The translations under genes were made by a program, and so were the position numbers. A model generated the notes under the pieces. That model had not been told where the DNA came from. It saw only the letters and a list, made by a program, of their open reading frames with translations, and ran no database searches. Below are positions 38,159-47,227 of a DNA stretch of 64,000 bases, one piece after another. The stretch comes from a virus. The stretch covers positions 155,740 to 219,739 of the IMG/VR virus record IMGVR_UViG_3300045974_000132; one strand, 5' to 3'. Position 1 is the first letter of the stretch. Every line of letters starts with the position of its first letter.

Positions 38159-40474
38159 CTACATCATACTGTTTCCAACGCGCACTAATTCAAGCTCCAT
38201 ATTCTTCCGAGTAACATTTACGCATTCGTCAACCCACGGAAGATGCTTCTTATTACTGACCAGAACTGCCGTCGTCTTGACCCCTGGAGGTTTCTTGGCC
38301 TTAGTAGCTTCACTGATAGTCCCATATCCATCTGACACAAGTAGGCCTTGAGCATTGAGCCACCCATACTTCAAGCAGACATCAAAGAAGGCTTGAAGCG
38401 CATCATCGAAGTCAGTGCCACCACCGCTCGGTGTAGATAGAGCTTGAGCCAATTCAGCTAGAGTTGGAACGCGCTGCCCTTTCTCCCAAACGTGTATGCT
38501 ATCGACGCCTCCTGAGAACTTGATTAAGGCAATGCCTCGCTTAGACAGGTAGAGCTTATGAATCATTGACAGACAGAAGCCTGCGGCCATTTCATAATAA
38601 GAGCCACCCATAGAGCCTGAACAATCTAGCATCAGTACAATAGGACCACGACGCGGGTCTAGGTCTGTGTATTGAAGCAAATTGCCGTTAGCTAAATCGA
38701 CTAAGAATGACAGTCGCGCAAAGTCACTACCCAATCGGCCTAGTTCGGAAGCAGGAAGTCTAGTTAGGTCTGTACCGAACGTAAGAGTACGATCAATCAT
38801 ACCTTCATCATTCGGTTTGAACGAAGGCTTGACAATAAGCTTAGCCCCGAAGTCATGGGCTGACTTCAGAATAGCTTTGAAGATTTTGGGGTTGGAAGCA
38901 AGCGTATTAAGAGTTACAAGCTTACCGCCGCTGCCTCTACCTGTCCCTTGAGAAGGGGAATCTTCATCAGGCATATCTCCGCCACCTAAAGCATCAACGT
39001 CAATATCTTCATCGTCGTTAGGAGCAGCGTCTGATCCAGCAGACTGTTTTCCTTTTGAAGGTTTTTCAGTATCCTCTGAACCATCCTCTGTTTCGCTATC
39101 GGTAGTTTCAGAGTTCGCATCGTCTTCTGAATTTTCAAAGTCTTCCTGATCGTCACTGTCCTGTTCACCCTTCTGCGATTTAGGTAGCTTTTCTTCGGCA
39201 TCTGCTTCGTCATTCGCATCATCAGGTGCAAAGTCTTTAGCGAAGGTTTTAACATTGGCATACAGGTCTTCAATGTCAGCTAAGAACTCGCCCGCGTTTT
39301 TGAGAATGAAGCGAATCAGCTTTATCAGTTCGTGCCCACGATCATACCTAGGTGTATCAGATACTAGGTTTATCGCAGATGATAGACAACCTGCTTTAGG
39401 ATCAAAGCGTTTAACACGAACAGAGGGAATTGCTTTAAGCAAGTCAGGAAGCTTAGGTAGAGCTTCCAAAGCAGATTGCTTTTCCCGTAGTCGTTTAATA
39501 CGGTGAGGAATACGATCAATCGAATCCTGAAGCTCACTCTGGGCAGACAAAGAATACTTACGCTTTTTACGAAGCGTCACCAACTTCTGCTTAAGGTCGA
39601 TTCTGCGCTCTTTGGCTCTAGAGATCAACCTGTCAATGTAGATGATCCTCTTCTCTACAATCTTGTTGGCTTCATTCAGGGTGTTGACTAAATGAACAGC
39701 CGCAAACATTGCAAACTCAGGGTCGTCAAAAGCATCTATCTTGGTAAGAGTAGGCACTATCGAAAGTGTTTGGGTGTGCGATAGAACTCGATCAAAGCTT
39801 GAGTGAATCCACCTAGGAGACATTTGATAGTGGCGCACCCACAGATTACGCACGACTACATCGGGATTGATATTGGGCAGATTCTGAAACTTGAATTCAG
39901 GGTAGTGCTTCCGAAGTTCTGAATAGTAAGCATCCTCATACTTGAACTTCAAAATCTCAGGATGCAAAGCCTTAATGCCTAACGCATCACGCAACTGTTT
40001 AGCGATCTTGATAACGATAGGGTGACGCATGTGACTGTTAAAATGCTGAGGTAGCTTCGACGGTAGAAGGGCACAGATTTGCTCAATCGAAAGAGCGTCA
40101 TACTTAATAGAACGCAAGCCCTTGAACTTCACTGCCTGCACATCATACCCAAAGAACTCTCCTAGGTATTGATTGATCTTGTAGTCAGCAGCCGTATTCA
40201 CAGTGTTGGCTCTATACACATGGAGGATTGATTCATCCTCAACTACTTCGTGCATAATCTCATGTGCTACATACACTTCCAGATTGAAGGTATCTTCATC
40301 AACGCATTTGTCAGTCAGCTTAATCCCTACAGCATCAATACAAGCTACAGGAAAGCCGCAAGTTTTATGATCGACTATCTCAACAGGTAGGAACAGCACA
40401 TCAGGCCCGAACTTTTGTGCCAGGCGCTGAAGTGCTGCTTCTACTGAACGCATCCTACGTTCATACGATTTCAT
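38159..40474 (-). CDS. Metallopeptidase-like plus VWA domain protein (DUF2201-type)
   Basis: 771 aa from ATG 40474 (AGGGC). The N-terminal domain has HEIMH at residues 71-75 (HExxH zinc motif). A helical middle and a long Asp/Glu/Ser-rich linker (about 415-510) follow. The C-terminal VWA domain has DCSGSMGGS around 615, SGGGTDFDDAL and VSDGYG, a complete metal-ion-dependent adhesion site. Domain order matches DUF2201 proteins, which pair with MoxR ATPases as here (9-nt gap). Such pairs act as chaperone-like machines for protein or metal-centre assembly; the phage target is unknown. Confidence 0.88.
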   Translation of the reverse strand: MKSYERRMRSVEAALQRLAQKFGPDVLFLPVEIVDHKTCGFPVACIDAVGIKLTDKCVDEDTFNLEVYVAHEIMHEVVEDESILHVYRANTVNTAADYKINQYLGEFFGYDVQAVKFKGLRSIKYDALSIEQICALLPSKLPQHFNSHMRHPIVIKIAKQLRDALGIKALHPEILKFKYEDAYYSELRKHYPEFKFQNLPNINPDVVVRNLWVRHYQMSPRWIHSSFDRVLSHTQTLSIVPTLTKIDAFDDPEFAMFAAVHLVNTLNEANKIVEKRIIYIDRLISRAKERRIDLKQKLVTLRKKRKYSLSAQSELQDSIDRIPHRIKRLREKQSALEALPKLPDLLKAIPSVRVKRFDPKAGCLSSAINLVSDTPRYDRGHELIKLIRFILKNAGEFLADIEDLYANVKTFAKDFAPDDANDEADAEEKLPKSQKGEQDSDDQEDFENSEDDANSETTDSETEDGSEDTEKPSKGKQSAGSDAAPNDDEDIDVDALGGGDMPDEDSPSQGTGRGSGGKLVTLNTLASNPKIFKAILKSAHDFGAKLIVKPSFKPNDEGMIDRTLTFGTDLTRLPASELGRLGSDFARLSFLVDLANGNLLQYTDLDPRRGPIVLMLDCSGSMGGSYYEMAAGFCLSMIHKLYLSKRGIALIKFSGGVDSIHVWEKGQRVPTLAELAQALSTPSGGGTDFDDALQAFFDVCLKYGWLNAQGLLVSDGYGTISEATKAKKPPGVKTTAVLVSNKKHLPWVDECVNVTRKNMELELVRVGNSMM

Positions 40475-40483
40475 TGCAATGCC

Positions 40484-41950
40484 CTATTCTGTTTTGGCAA
40501 GGGAAGAAACTTCAAGAGTGATACCTGCTTTGATGAACGTCTGCTTCAGGGTAGTTAGCTTGTGGTCGCTATACCAATAATTGGCCTTACGCTTGTGACG
40601 GAAGCCAAATGCACGAAGCTCCTTGCTAGACCATGACATGGTTGAAGACTGAGAAGCTTTGATCTGAATCCCTGCCCCTACATGCACACGGATGATACGG
40701 AACACTTTGCGCTCTTTGATGATATGAGCGAAAGACATACCGATAGACTTGATTTCAGCAGCAGCTTGCCTAGCATACCGACTACTAAGCTTATTGACCT
40801 CTGCATACAATTTCTTCAATTCCGAAAGCTTGCTGCGAAGGTCACCGCCTTGTCCAATAGTCTCACGTAGGGCATGAGCGCGTTCCAAGTAAGTCGAAAT
40901 CTCAGCGGTGTCGCCCGACGTATTGGAAAACACAATAGACTGAACCTTACTGACTTGCGCAGGCTCATTCCAGAAGATGTTTGCAAGCACCTCCAAGTCT
41001 TTGTTGATAATCTCAGAACGACCGTCGAGAATAGCAGCAGCTTGCATAACACGGAAGGACTTGATAAATCGACGATCACTGATTTTGATATTCAGAGCAT
41101 ACTCAACCTGACGGCGAATACGCATAGCCATATCACGCAGCTTATCCGGTAGCGTTACAGCACGGGTAGTCTTACGAAGTTGCTCTACCTCAGGCGAAGT
41201 AAGATAGTGAGTTTCAATCAAGTCTGGGATGTCGAGAGACTTAGCAATCAGCTTGCGGACATTCTCTTCGTCCTTCAGGTAGGCTACATTGAAGCGTAAC
41301 AGAAAGCGATCATACAGTGCTTTCAGAATAGGGTCATTAGGCAGTTCGTTTGATGCTGCGAAAGTTGCCTTGACCTTACACTTGATAATCCCATTATCCC
41401 CGTCACGGAACAGATGCTCATTGATGATCCAGAGCAAAGGATTTAGGACAGTAGCATTTGATTTGAAGATTTCGTCGAAGAACAGAATCTCACAATCGGG
41501 GGCATACCCAATGTATTTTGTTTGTTGTCTGCCCTGAGCTAGAGCCGGGATGTCCGTCGGCCCAAAAATCTGATCAGGTTTTACAGTCTCACTCATGAGG
41601 ATGTCAAAGTTCGACAAGCCTAGTAGGGAAGACGCTGTTTGAATATGGAATGTCTTTGCAGTACCTACGTCACCGAAGAACAGAGCATTCGAGCCAGATA
41701 GAATACACAGTAGGATACCGTCTGTTTCATCGTGCCGTTCATACACGAACTCATTCAAGACAGAACGAACCTTCTGCAATTTCTCAAACAAAGGGTTGTC
41801 GTACTTGACAGGGACTTCCTGGACAGCTTCTTCAAAAGCAGCAGCTTCCTTAACAGCTTTCTCAGCACGTTCCGCCTTAGTCGGTAGCGGCTTAGAGGGC
41901 CGTAACGATGGACGGTTGGAACTACGCAAAAGAGGTTTAGGTAGAGGCAT
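40484..41950 (-). CDS. MoxR-family AAA+ ATPase
   Basis: 488 aa from ATG 41950. Walker A GDVGTAKT at residues 93-100, Walker B CEILFFDEIF about 145, sensor 1 ATFAASNELP about 195 and an arginine-finger region (LYDRFLLRF) follow MoxR/RavA. It is co-transcribed with the VWA partner. The first 40 residues are a basic Pro/Arg-rich tail. Expected to hydrolyse ATP as a hexamer and remodel a target presented by the VWA protein. Confidence 0.92.
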   Translation of the reverse strand: MPLPKPLLRSSNRPSLRPSKPLPTKAERAEKAVKEAAAFEEAVQEVPVKYDNPLFEKLQKVRSVLNEFVYERHDETDGILLCILSGSNALFFGDVGTAKTFHIQTASSLLGLSNFDILMSETVKPDQIFGPTDIPALAQGRQQTKYIGYAPDCEILFFDEIFKSNATVLNPLLWIINEHLFRDGDNGIIKCKVKATFAASNELPNDPILKALYDRFLLRFNVAYLKDEENVRKLIAKSLDIPDLIETHYLTSPEVEQLRKTTRAVTLPDKLRDMAMRIRRQVEYALNIKISDRRFIKSFRVMQAAAILDGRSEIINKDLEVLANIFWNEPAQVSKVQSIVFSNTSGDTAEISTYLERAHALRETIGQGGDLRSKLSELKKLYAEVNKLSSRYARQAAAEIKSIGMSFAHIIKERKVFRIIRVHVGAGIQIKASQSSTMSWSSKELRAFGFRHKRKANYWYSDHKLTTLKQTFIKAGITLEVSSLAKTE

Positions 41951-41981
41951 GGGATTTCCGATACGTTTTATGTACTATATA

Positions 41982-41989
41982 TTTACACT
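41982..41989 (-). promoter_or_regulatory. ACTGTAAATA-like promoter element (AGTGTAAATA)
   Basis: Minus-strand ATAGTGTAAATATATAG, 32 nt before the MoxR start and right after the terminator at 42031-42052. Confidence 0.42.
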
Positions 41990-42030
41990 ATGTCGTAGTC
42001 ATATAGAATACGGCCTTCCGGAAATAGAAA

Positions 42031-42052
42031 TAGGAGCCAAAAGAGGCTCCTA
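42031..42052 (-). terminator. Rho-independent terminator
   Basis: TAGGAGCC-TCTTTT-GGCTCCTA followed by TTTCTATTT on the minus strand, after the stop at 42062. Confidence 0.75.
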
Positions 42053-42061
42053 GTTTCATAG

Positions 42062-42274
42062 TCAAAGAGTGAATTGACCTTCGGGAGGTTTCCACTTTGG
42101 GTCTGGCTGAAAGAACTGAGTTGAAGAGTAATTTGTCCAGCCGATCTTTGTTTTAAGGCCGACCGGACAGTTCAAAGTCTTTGCTAAGTGGCTACCGCGA
42201 TCTTTCCCACAAAGCAAACACTTATGGCAAATATTACTCTTCGTCTTCGTCGTCTCCGCTTTCTTCTTCGTCAT
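42062..42274 (-). CDS. Zinc-knuckle protein overlapping the recombinase tail (70 aa)
   Basis: ATG 42274 lies in another frame within the acid-tail codons of the recombinase gene, with GGGTAACG before it. CHKCLLCGKD...LNC is a Cys-x2-Cys-x2-Cys knuckle, and the rest (WTNYSSTQFFQPDPKW) looks like genuine protein. A 41-bp overlap with the upstream gene is unusually long for this window. Confidence 0.6.
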   Translation of the reverse strand: MTKKKAETTKTKSNICHKCLLCGKDRGSHLAKTLNCPVGLKTKIGWTNYSSTQFFQPDPKWKPPEGQFTL

Positions 42275-44033
42275 CGTTACCCTTGTCACTATCTTTACCA
42301 CCCTGTAGAGTGTATTCAACAAAGAGGTCGATGCCGCGTCCGTTAGCGAGTTGAGCGAAACACTTGTCCCGAATCTTGACAGGCTTCATACCCACAGAGG
42401 CACAGATTTCCTTAATCTCAGCAGTCTTACCTAAGATAAGTTTCTTGAAGTCCATCCAAGACATAAACTTCGTAGCTTCGTTACCTTCAAACATCAGCTT
42501 CATCTTGCGACGAGGGCCAGACACTTGACCGGTGAACTTCAGATACTGGAATACGTCGAATACTGGATCGAAGCCTTGTGCATTGCCCTTAGCATCAGTA
42601 ATCCATAGACGCAGATACATTTCCAAGTACGGACGGCTGAGCTTGTTCTTGAATGCCCGAACATGCAAGTAGCGATAGTTGTCCATACCTTTACCGTAAG
42701 TAGCGGAACGCTCAGATTCAATCTGGCCTTCACCCTTGACAGTCTCACCAAGGTGCTTACTAACAGCAGAGAGGGCGCGAGAGGTATGCTTCAGACGAAC
42801 ATCGCTGTAAAGCTTTAGTGCTTCACCGCAGGGCTCATATTCAGGATTACCCATCATCACCATAGGACGCAAACGTAGCTGATTGATACCTAGGACAGCA
42901 ATACGCTTACCCTTCATCTTACCCTTGACTCGACGAAGTTGCTCGGCAAACATACGAGCTTGAACACCGATAGAGCTATTCGGGTCATCAACGTCTTGTG
43001 TCTCAGGAAGCATAGCAGGATAGCTATCGACCAAAACCATAGCTTGCAGAGTACCGTCTTTAGCAGGGATGCGCCATAAGCCAGTCTTCTTGAAATAGTT
43101 CTTGTCGTACTTATCACCTACGATTGCTTGATTGGCTTTGTGAACCATCGACTTGCCCTTGACCATCTTTTTGGACTCGTAGATGTAATACCAGTTTTCA
43201 CCGATCTTCTTCTTATCAGGCAGCATACGCTGAAGCTGTGCCAGATAGTCGAAGAACTTTTCAGCGATAGCTTCTGAGTTGTAACGAACGCGAGGCTTGA
43301 CAACCCAGTTGCCAGTCTTTTCATCCCGAACACCAAAGATGGATTTTACGTCAGCTTTAACGCCCATGTTGCGCATGATGTTTTCGATGTAGTCAGGAGT
43401 AGCACTACCCTCGAAGTCAAAATACGACAAGATGGGAACATCAGAGTTCAGAGCCGCTGCAAGCATTGTTACCGCGTCAGTCGTCTTACACGACTGCTCT
43501 TGCCCGAAGTTTGTGTACCAGCCAGCAGTGATACCGCCACCTAGCACCAAGTCCATTGCAAGCGTACCTGTACTTTGGCGAGAATCGCTACCGTCCATTG
43601 AAGAAGCAGACAGACCGATGTGACGTTCGATTTCATCCAGCTGATTGTCAAGGTGGGCATAAGGATCAAAGTATTCAGTAGAAGCAAGAGCTTCAGCTTT
43701 GGTTTTCTTACGACCAGATACTACTACCTCTTCACCAGTTTCTGCTTTTGCACCGCGAGTTCTACGAGTAGGCTTTGTTTCAACAACTTCCTCAGCAGTT
43801 TTCCGAGAACGCCTTGTGGGCTTCTTCTCTTCAACCACTTCCTTAGAGGCCCGAGTAGTTCTACGCGCAGGCTTTGCTTCCTCAACAGGTGCTTTTGCAG
43901 TACGAGTTCTACGAGTAGGCTTTTCTTCTACTTCTTTAGCAGCCCGAGTACGACGCGCAGGTTGAGCTTCTTTTGTAGCAGCAGCAGAAGTACGACGACT
44001 ACGTGCGGGTGGGGCTTCAGATTTTCTAGCCAT
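42234..44033 (-). CDS. uvsX: RecA/UvsX-family recombinase with basic N-tail and acidic C-tail
   Basis: 599 aa from ATG 44033 (AAGGGAAG). Residues 1-112 are basic repeats (PARRTRAAKEVEEKPTRRTR type). The core starts about 115: Walker A GQEQSCKTT (177-185) has Cys where most have Gly, just as T4 UvsX has Phe; LVDSYPAML is Walker B; VLGINQLRLRP...PCGEALKLYSDVRLK matches RecA loop L2 and beyond. The end is acidic (DDEEESGDDEDEE). It should form filaments on single-stranded DNA for strand exchange. The long cationic extension is unusual for RecA. Confidence 0.9.
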   Translation of the reverse strand: MARKSEAPPARSRRTSAAATKEAQPARRTRAAKEVEEKPTRRTRTAKAPVEEAKPARRTTRASKEVVEEKKPTRRSRKTAEEVVETKPTRRTRGAKAETGEEVVVSGRKKTKAEALASTEYFDPYAHLDNQLDEIERHIGLSASSMDGSDSRQSTGTLAMDLVLGGGITAGWYTNFGQEQSCKTTDAVTMLAAALNSDVPILSYFDFEGSATPDYIENIMRNMGVKADVKSIFGVRDEKTGNWVVKPRVRYNSEAIAEKFFDYLAQLQRMLPDKKKIGENWYYIYESKKMVKGKSMVHKANQAIVGDKYDKNYFKKTGLWRIPAKDGTLQAMVLVDSYPAMLPETQDVDDPNSSIGVQARMFAEQLRRVKGKMKGKRIAVLGINQLRLRPMVMMGNPEYEPCGEALKLYSDVRLKHTSRALSAVSKHLGETVKGEGQIESERSATYGKGMDNYRYLHVRAFKNKLSRPYLEMYLRLWITDAKGNAQGFDPVFDVFQYLKFTGQVSGPRRKMKLMFEGNEATKFMSWMDFKKLILGKTAEIKEICASVGMKPVKIRDKCFAQLANGRGIDLFVEYTLQGGKDSDKGNDDEEESGDDEDEE

Positions 44034-44058
44034 TATCACTTCCCTTAAATGAGTAAAG

Positions 44059-44090
44059 GGCTCGACCTTTTACAGCCAAGCCCCTGTACT
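44059..44090 (-). terminator. Possible terminator
   Basis: Minus strand AGGGGCT...AGCCCTTT hairpin with a GGCTGTAAAAGG loop, between the single-stranded-DNA-binding protein and recombinase genes. Short stem; may be attenuating or a processing site. Confidence 0.35.
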
Positions 44091-44096
44091 TAGAAG

Positions 44097-45434
44097 TTAA
44101 AAAGGAATGTCGTCCTCTTCATCCTCGTCATCTTCATCACGCGACTTACGAGCAGGCTTCTTGGCAGGAGCCTTCTTAGGAGGAGCCTTCTTTGCGGGTG
44201 CGGCCTTCTTTACACCACGCTTGGGAGCGGGTTCATCATCCTCGTCGTCTTCGTCATCCAGATCGTCGTCTTCATCATCGTCGAGGTCTTCATCATCCTC
44301 GTCGTCATCCTCGTCATCTTCATCACGGGAAGAACGCTTCTTGGAAGGAGCCGCTTTCTTTGCAGTAGCTTTCTTACCACGAGCAGGCGGTTCATCATCC
44401 TCGTCATCATCGTCGAGGTCTTCGTCATCCTCGTCGTCATCCTCGTCGTCATCCTCGTCTTCGTCACGCGAAGGACGCTTCTTGGAAGGAGCCTTCTTAG
44501 GAGGAGCCTTCTTTGCGCCGCGCTTAGGGGCCGGCTCGTCATCTTCGTCATCGTCGTCGAGGTCTTCATCATCCTCGTCGTCTTCGTCTTCATCATCGTC
44601 GAAGAATTCTTTACCCTTCTTTGCGGGAGCACCCTTCTTTGCAGGCGCTTTCTTCTTCTTACCGCCTAGGTCATCCCCGTCATCATCGTCATCACCTTCG
44701 CCGTCAAATTCTTCGGCACCGACGATTTGCATAGAATCAAGTTGCTTCTTAGCAATAGCAGGGCTTTCAAGACCCATTTCCGTCAACAGCTCCGGATTCA
44801 GATCATAGACCAGATACCCGAGTTGTTCTTCAGTCAGCGGAGACTTGTCAGCTAGGTTGATCTGATACTTGTCGCCACCCTTTGCTTTTTCATCGTAGCG
44901 GATATTAATGTCAATACCGTACTTAGCATCACTGATATGGAACGTCTTCTTAGCGCCCTTGATAACACGCTTGTTGAGTTCCTTCAGGTCTTGAATCTTA
45001 CGCATCAAGGTAGCAGTAATACGCATTACCTTAACAGGAGTCCAAGAGTTGCTAGACAGCTCCTTGAAGCCTGTCTTCTTTTCTTCCGGAGTAATACGAG
45101 CCTTACCCGGCTTTTCTTCTTCAACAGAGCGAACGATAACGTTCGCCAGATAGTTGACAGAAGTTTGGCTTTCAATAGTGCAGTATGGGCACTTGCAACC
45201 CTTCTTGCTCTCTTCCGTGATCGGGTCGAAAGAAACGCACAGCTTAGGAATCTTAACTTCGCGCTTAGTCTTACCTGCGAGAATATTAATCCAGTGAGTC
45301 TTCATTGCCAAAATGTCATTCGGCATAATACGAAGTTGAACCCACTTACCGTTCGGCAGTTTCAAAACATCGACAAGGTCTTCCAGTCGAGCATGGTCAC
45401 CGCGTGTTTGAGGCTTGGCATCACCTAATTTCAT
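44097..45434 (-). CDS. gp32-like single-stranded-DNA-binding protein with bacterial SSB tip
   Basis: 445 aa from ATG 45434 (AAGGAG-type CAAGGAG). Residues 1-220 are the core with a CKCPYC zinc-ribbon half (C-x-C-x2-C), typical of T4 gp32-like proteins. Residues 245-445 alternate acidic blocks (DDDEDEDDEDDEDLDDDDED) and basic blocks (APKRGAKKAPPKKAPSKK) four times. The last residues DEEDDIPF equal the E. coli SSB C-terminal tip (DDDIPF), which recruits host replication and repair proteins. An ACTGTAAATA promoter is 40 nt upstream. Confidence 0.85.
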   Translation of the reverse strand: MKLGDAKPQTRGDHARLEDLVDVLKLPNGKWVQLRIMPNDILAMKTHWINILAGKTKREVKIPKLCVSFDPITEESKKGCKCPYCTIESQTSVNYLANVIVRSVEEEKPGKARITPEEKKTGFKELSSNSWTPVKVMRITATLMRKIQDLKELNKRVIKGAKKTFHISDAKYGIDINIRYDEKAKGGDKYQINLADKSPLTEEQLGYLVYDLNPELLTEMGLESPAIAKKQLDSMQIVGAEEFDGEGDDDDDGDDLGGKKKKAPAKKGAPAKKGKEFFDDDEDEDDEDDEDLDDDDEDDEPAPKRGAKKAPPKKAPSKKRPSRDEDEDDDEDDDEDDEDLDDDDEDDEPPARGKKATAKKAAPSKKRSSRDEDDEDDDEDDEDLDDDEDDDLDDEDDEDDEPAPKRGVKKAAPAKKAPPKKAPAKKPARKSRDEDDEDEEDDIPF

Positions 45435-45468
45435 TACAACTCCTTGTATTAAAATAGTACAACATTAA

Positions 45469-46581
45469 TTATTTACAGTTACGTGTAGGTTGCACTGAAG
45501 CAGCCGCTACTAAAGCACTTTCAACACCTTTAGTCGGCATGAAGCCTAACTGTTTCTTCATAGATCGAAGCATTCTGATCTTTTCCTTTCTAGATATATA
45601 CTCGTCAAGGTCGAGATACAAACGAGCAATACCTAGATTGTCTGCACTTTTTATAAGATAGAGAAGAGTGGCAGACTCTTGGTCATCCTCTATCTGTCGA
45701 TCAACACCCTGACAACCTACTAAGAAGTGCTTTAAGTCTATAGCACCTTCATCTTCGTTGTCACTCATTACGCTATCCAGGCTTACACTGAAGTTTACCT
45801 GAGACGCTTTAGTACCTTGTACATTCCTCTTTTGCAACTGAGGCATTGTATAAGCGATACCGTACTCATGCCCATAGTTGGCATTTGAATACGTTTGAGC
45901 ATTTAGAATCCAATAGTTTATGTAACTGGTGAGAGCTCCTTTACTACTATCGTATTTATCAATAGCTTTAGTAATTGCCGCCATTAAGCTTTGATAAACG
46001 TCTTTGAAGTCAAAGTTTCCAGTCTTTTGTTTGCAGAACGCATGGGCTTGCTTGTAACCATGCTTTAGATACTGCTCCACAATGTTATTTCTAAAGGTAT
46101 ACGCGAGTTCAACGTAGTGCCTACATATGTTCAATGTAGAAAACAAGTGGTCGCGTGTAAATCCTACGGTACGTTCTATAGCCTGCAACTTAAGGTCTAG
46201 GGTGGTTCGCTCCATGTGCTTGGAGCAAGTAAGGTATTTGGTATATAGATCCGTGTAATCTTCTGTTTCCGAAAGGAAGTTCACAAGGAAACTATATACA
46301 AAGCTGCGTTCAATCTTTGCTTTAGATAAAAGGTCTATCTTCCGATCAAGATCAGTAGTGGTAAGTACATTGCACAGACAGACAATGAATACTTCCCGCT
46401 CTAGGGCAGAGATTTTTCTTTTCTTGTTTGTTGCAGCTACACCTAATAGATGGGCTACTTGTATATCAAATACCTGACTATGGCGAATAATGGGTTCAAG
46501 ACCCTTATAGATAAGGAAATCAAGAGCTTCCTGTATCTGCCCACCGGTCAGGTTTGAAGTGTCAATGGGCTTTTTATCCAT
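45469..46581 (-). CDS. Sigma-70-like transcription factor (late sigma)
   Basis: 370 aa from ATG 46581. Residues about 190-250, FDFKDVYQSLMAAITKAIDKYDSSKGALTSYINYWILNAQ, follow sigma region 2 (D-x-x-Q-x-x-x-x-G-L-x-x-A-I-x-K-F-D-P-x-x-G-x-x-F-x-T-Y-A-x-x-W-I). Regions 3 and 4 are not clear. T4 gp55 is a comparably reduced sigma directing late promoters. It lies among genes preceded by ACTGTAAATA, so it is the best candidate reader of that element (inference). Confidence 0.78.
   Translation of the reverse strand: MDKKPIDTSNLTGGQIQEALDFLIYKGLEPIIRHSQVFDIQVAHLLGVAATNKKRKISALEREVFIVCLCNVLTTTDLDRKIDLLSKAKIERSFVYSFLVNFLSETEDYTDLYTKYLTCSKHMERTTLDLKLQAIERTVGFTRDHLFSTLNICRHYVELAYTFRNNIVEQYLKHGYKQAHAFCKQKTGNFDFKDVYQSLMAAITKAIDKYDSSKGALTSYINYWILNAQTYSNANYGHEYGIAYTMPQLQKRNVQGTKASQVNFSVSLDSVMSDNEDEGAIDLKHFLVGCQGVDRQIEDDQESATLLYLIKSADNLGIARLYLDLDEYISRKEKIRMLRSMKKQLGFMPTKGVESALVAAASVQPTRNCK
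45474..45481 (-). promoter_or_regulatory. ACTGTAAATA promoter element
   Basis: AACTGTAAATAATTAATG on the minus strand, directly after the sigma gene stop and 40 nt before the single-stranded-DNA-binding gene start. Confidence 0.52.
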
Positions 46582-46615
46582 ACGATACCTTGAGTAAGTG
46601 TGTTATACTGATTCT

Positions 46616-46623
46616 TTTACAGT
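46616..46623 (-). promoter_or_regulatory. ACTGTAAA promoter element before the sigma gene
   Basis: ATACTGTAAAAGAATCAG on the minus strand, 35 nt upstream of the sigma factor start. If the sigma reads this element it would autoregulate. Confidence 0.48.
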
Positions 46624-46638
46624 ATCGCTAGTTTTATG

Positions 46639-47178
46639 TTACATGTGTTCTTCAATAACAGTACCAGCTAGTCTAACTAGGTGCTTGCACAGCATAGGTT
46701 GAAGCTGAGGATTGGTAACATTTGGGTGTTCACCGTTGGAATACTTGATCTTAGCACTACCCCAATGGTTTAGAGCTACCTCACAGTAGTAAAGGAAGTA
46801 GTCGCATTGGCAGGATACCAGAACATGCTTCTGCCTAGACAGAGGAATATCCTTTTCCTTACCGATAATATCAGTAGCGTACACATTGCGCTGACCTTTA
46901 TTACCAACAGACAACACCTTTGCACGAATAGCCGGAAAGCCACCCTTGGTGGTAGCCGGCTTTAGCATCTTGACCAACACTTCATGAGCATTGTTTTTGA
47001 TGAAAGGCGGGGTAGCACGAATCAAAGCTTTAAGGCTTAAGCCATCTAGCTTATAATCTATTGTCTCAGGCTTTGCTTTACCACGAGGTGCAGGGGCTAC
47101 CTTGTCACGTTTTACCTGAACCGGACTGGGCTTTGTCTGAGCTACGCGTCTTCCTGCTTTAATAGTAATCTTTGCCAC
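46639..47178 (-). CDS. SWIM zinc-finger-like protein (179 aa)
   Basis: GTG 47178 with AAGGAGAG at eight bases. VLVSCQCDYFLYYCEVAL...PMLCKHLVRL gives the SWIM pattern Cys-x-Cys...Cys-x-His. The N-terminal 35 residues are basic. SWIM domains bind DNA or proteins; phage members of this shape are of unknown role. Confidence 0.72.
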   Translation of the reverse strand: MAKITIKAGRRVAQTKPSPVQVKRDKVAPAPRGKAKPETIDYKLDGLSLKALIRATPPFIKNNAHEVLVKMLKPATTKGGFPAIRAKVLSVGNKGQRNVYATDIIGKEKDIPLSRQKHVLVSCQCDYFLYYCEVALNHWGSAKIKYSNGEHPNVTNPQLQPMLCKHLVRLAGTVIEEHM

Positions 47179-47227
47179 GATGTACTCTCCTTATAAATGA
47201 GTACAATTAAATTAGCAACGGTGGCAT

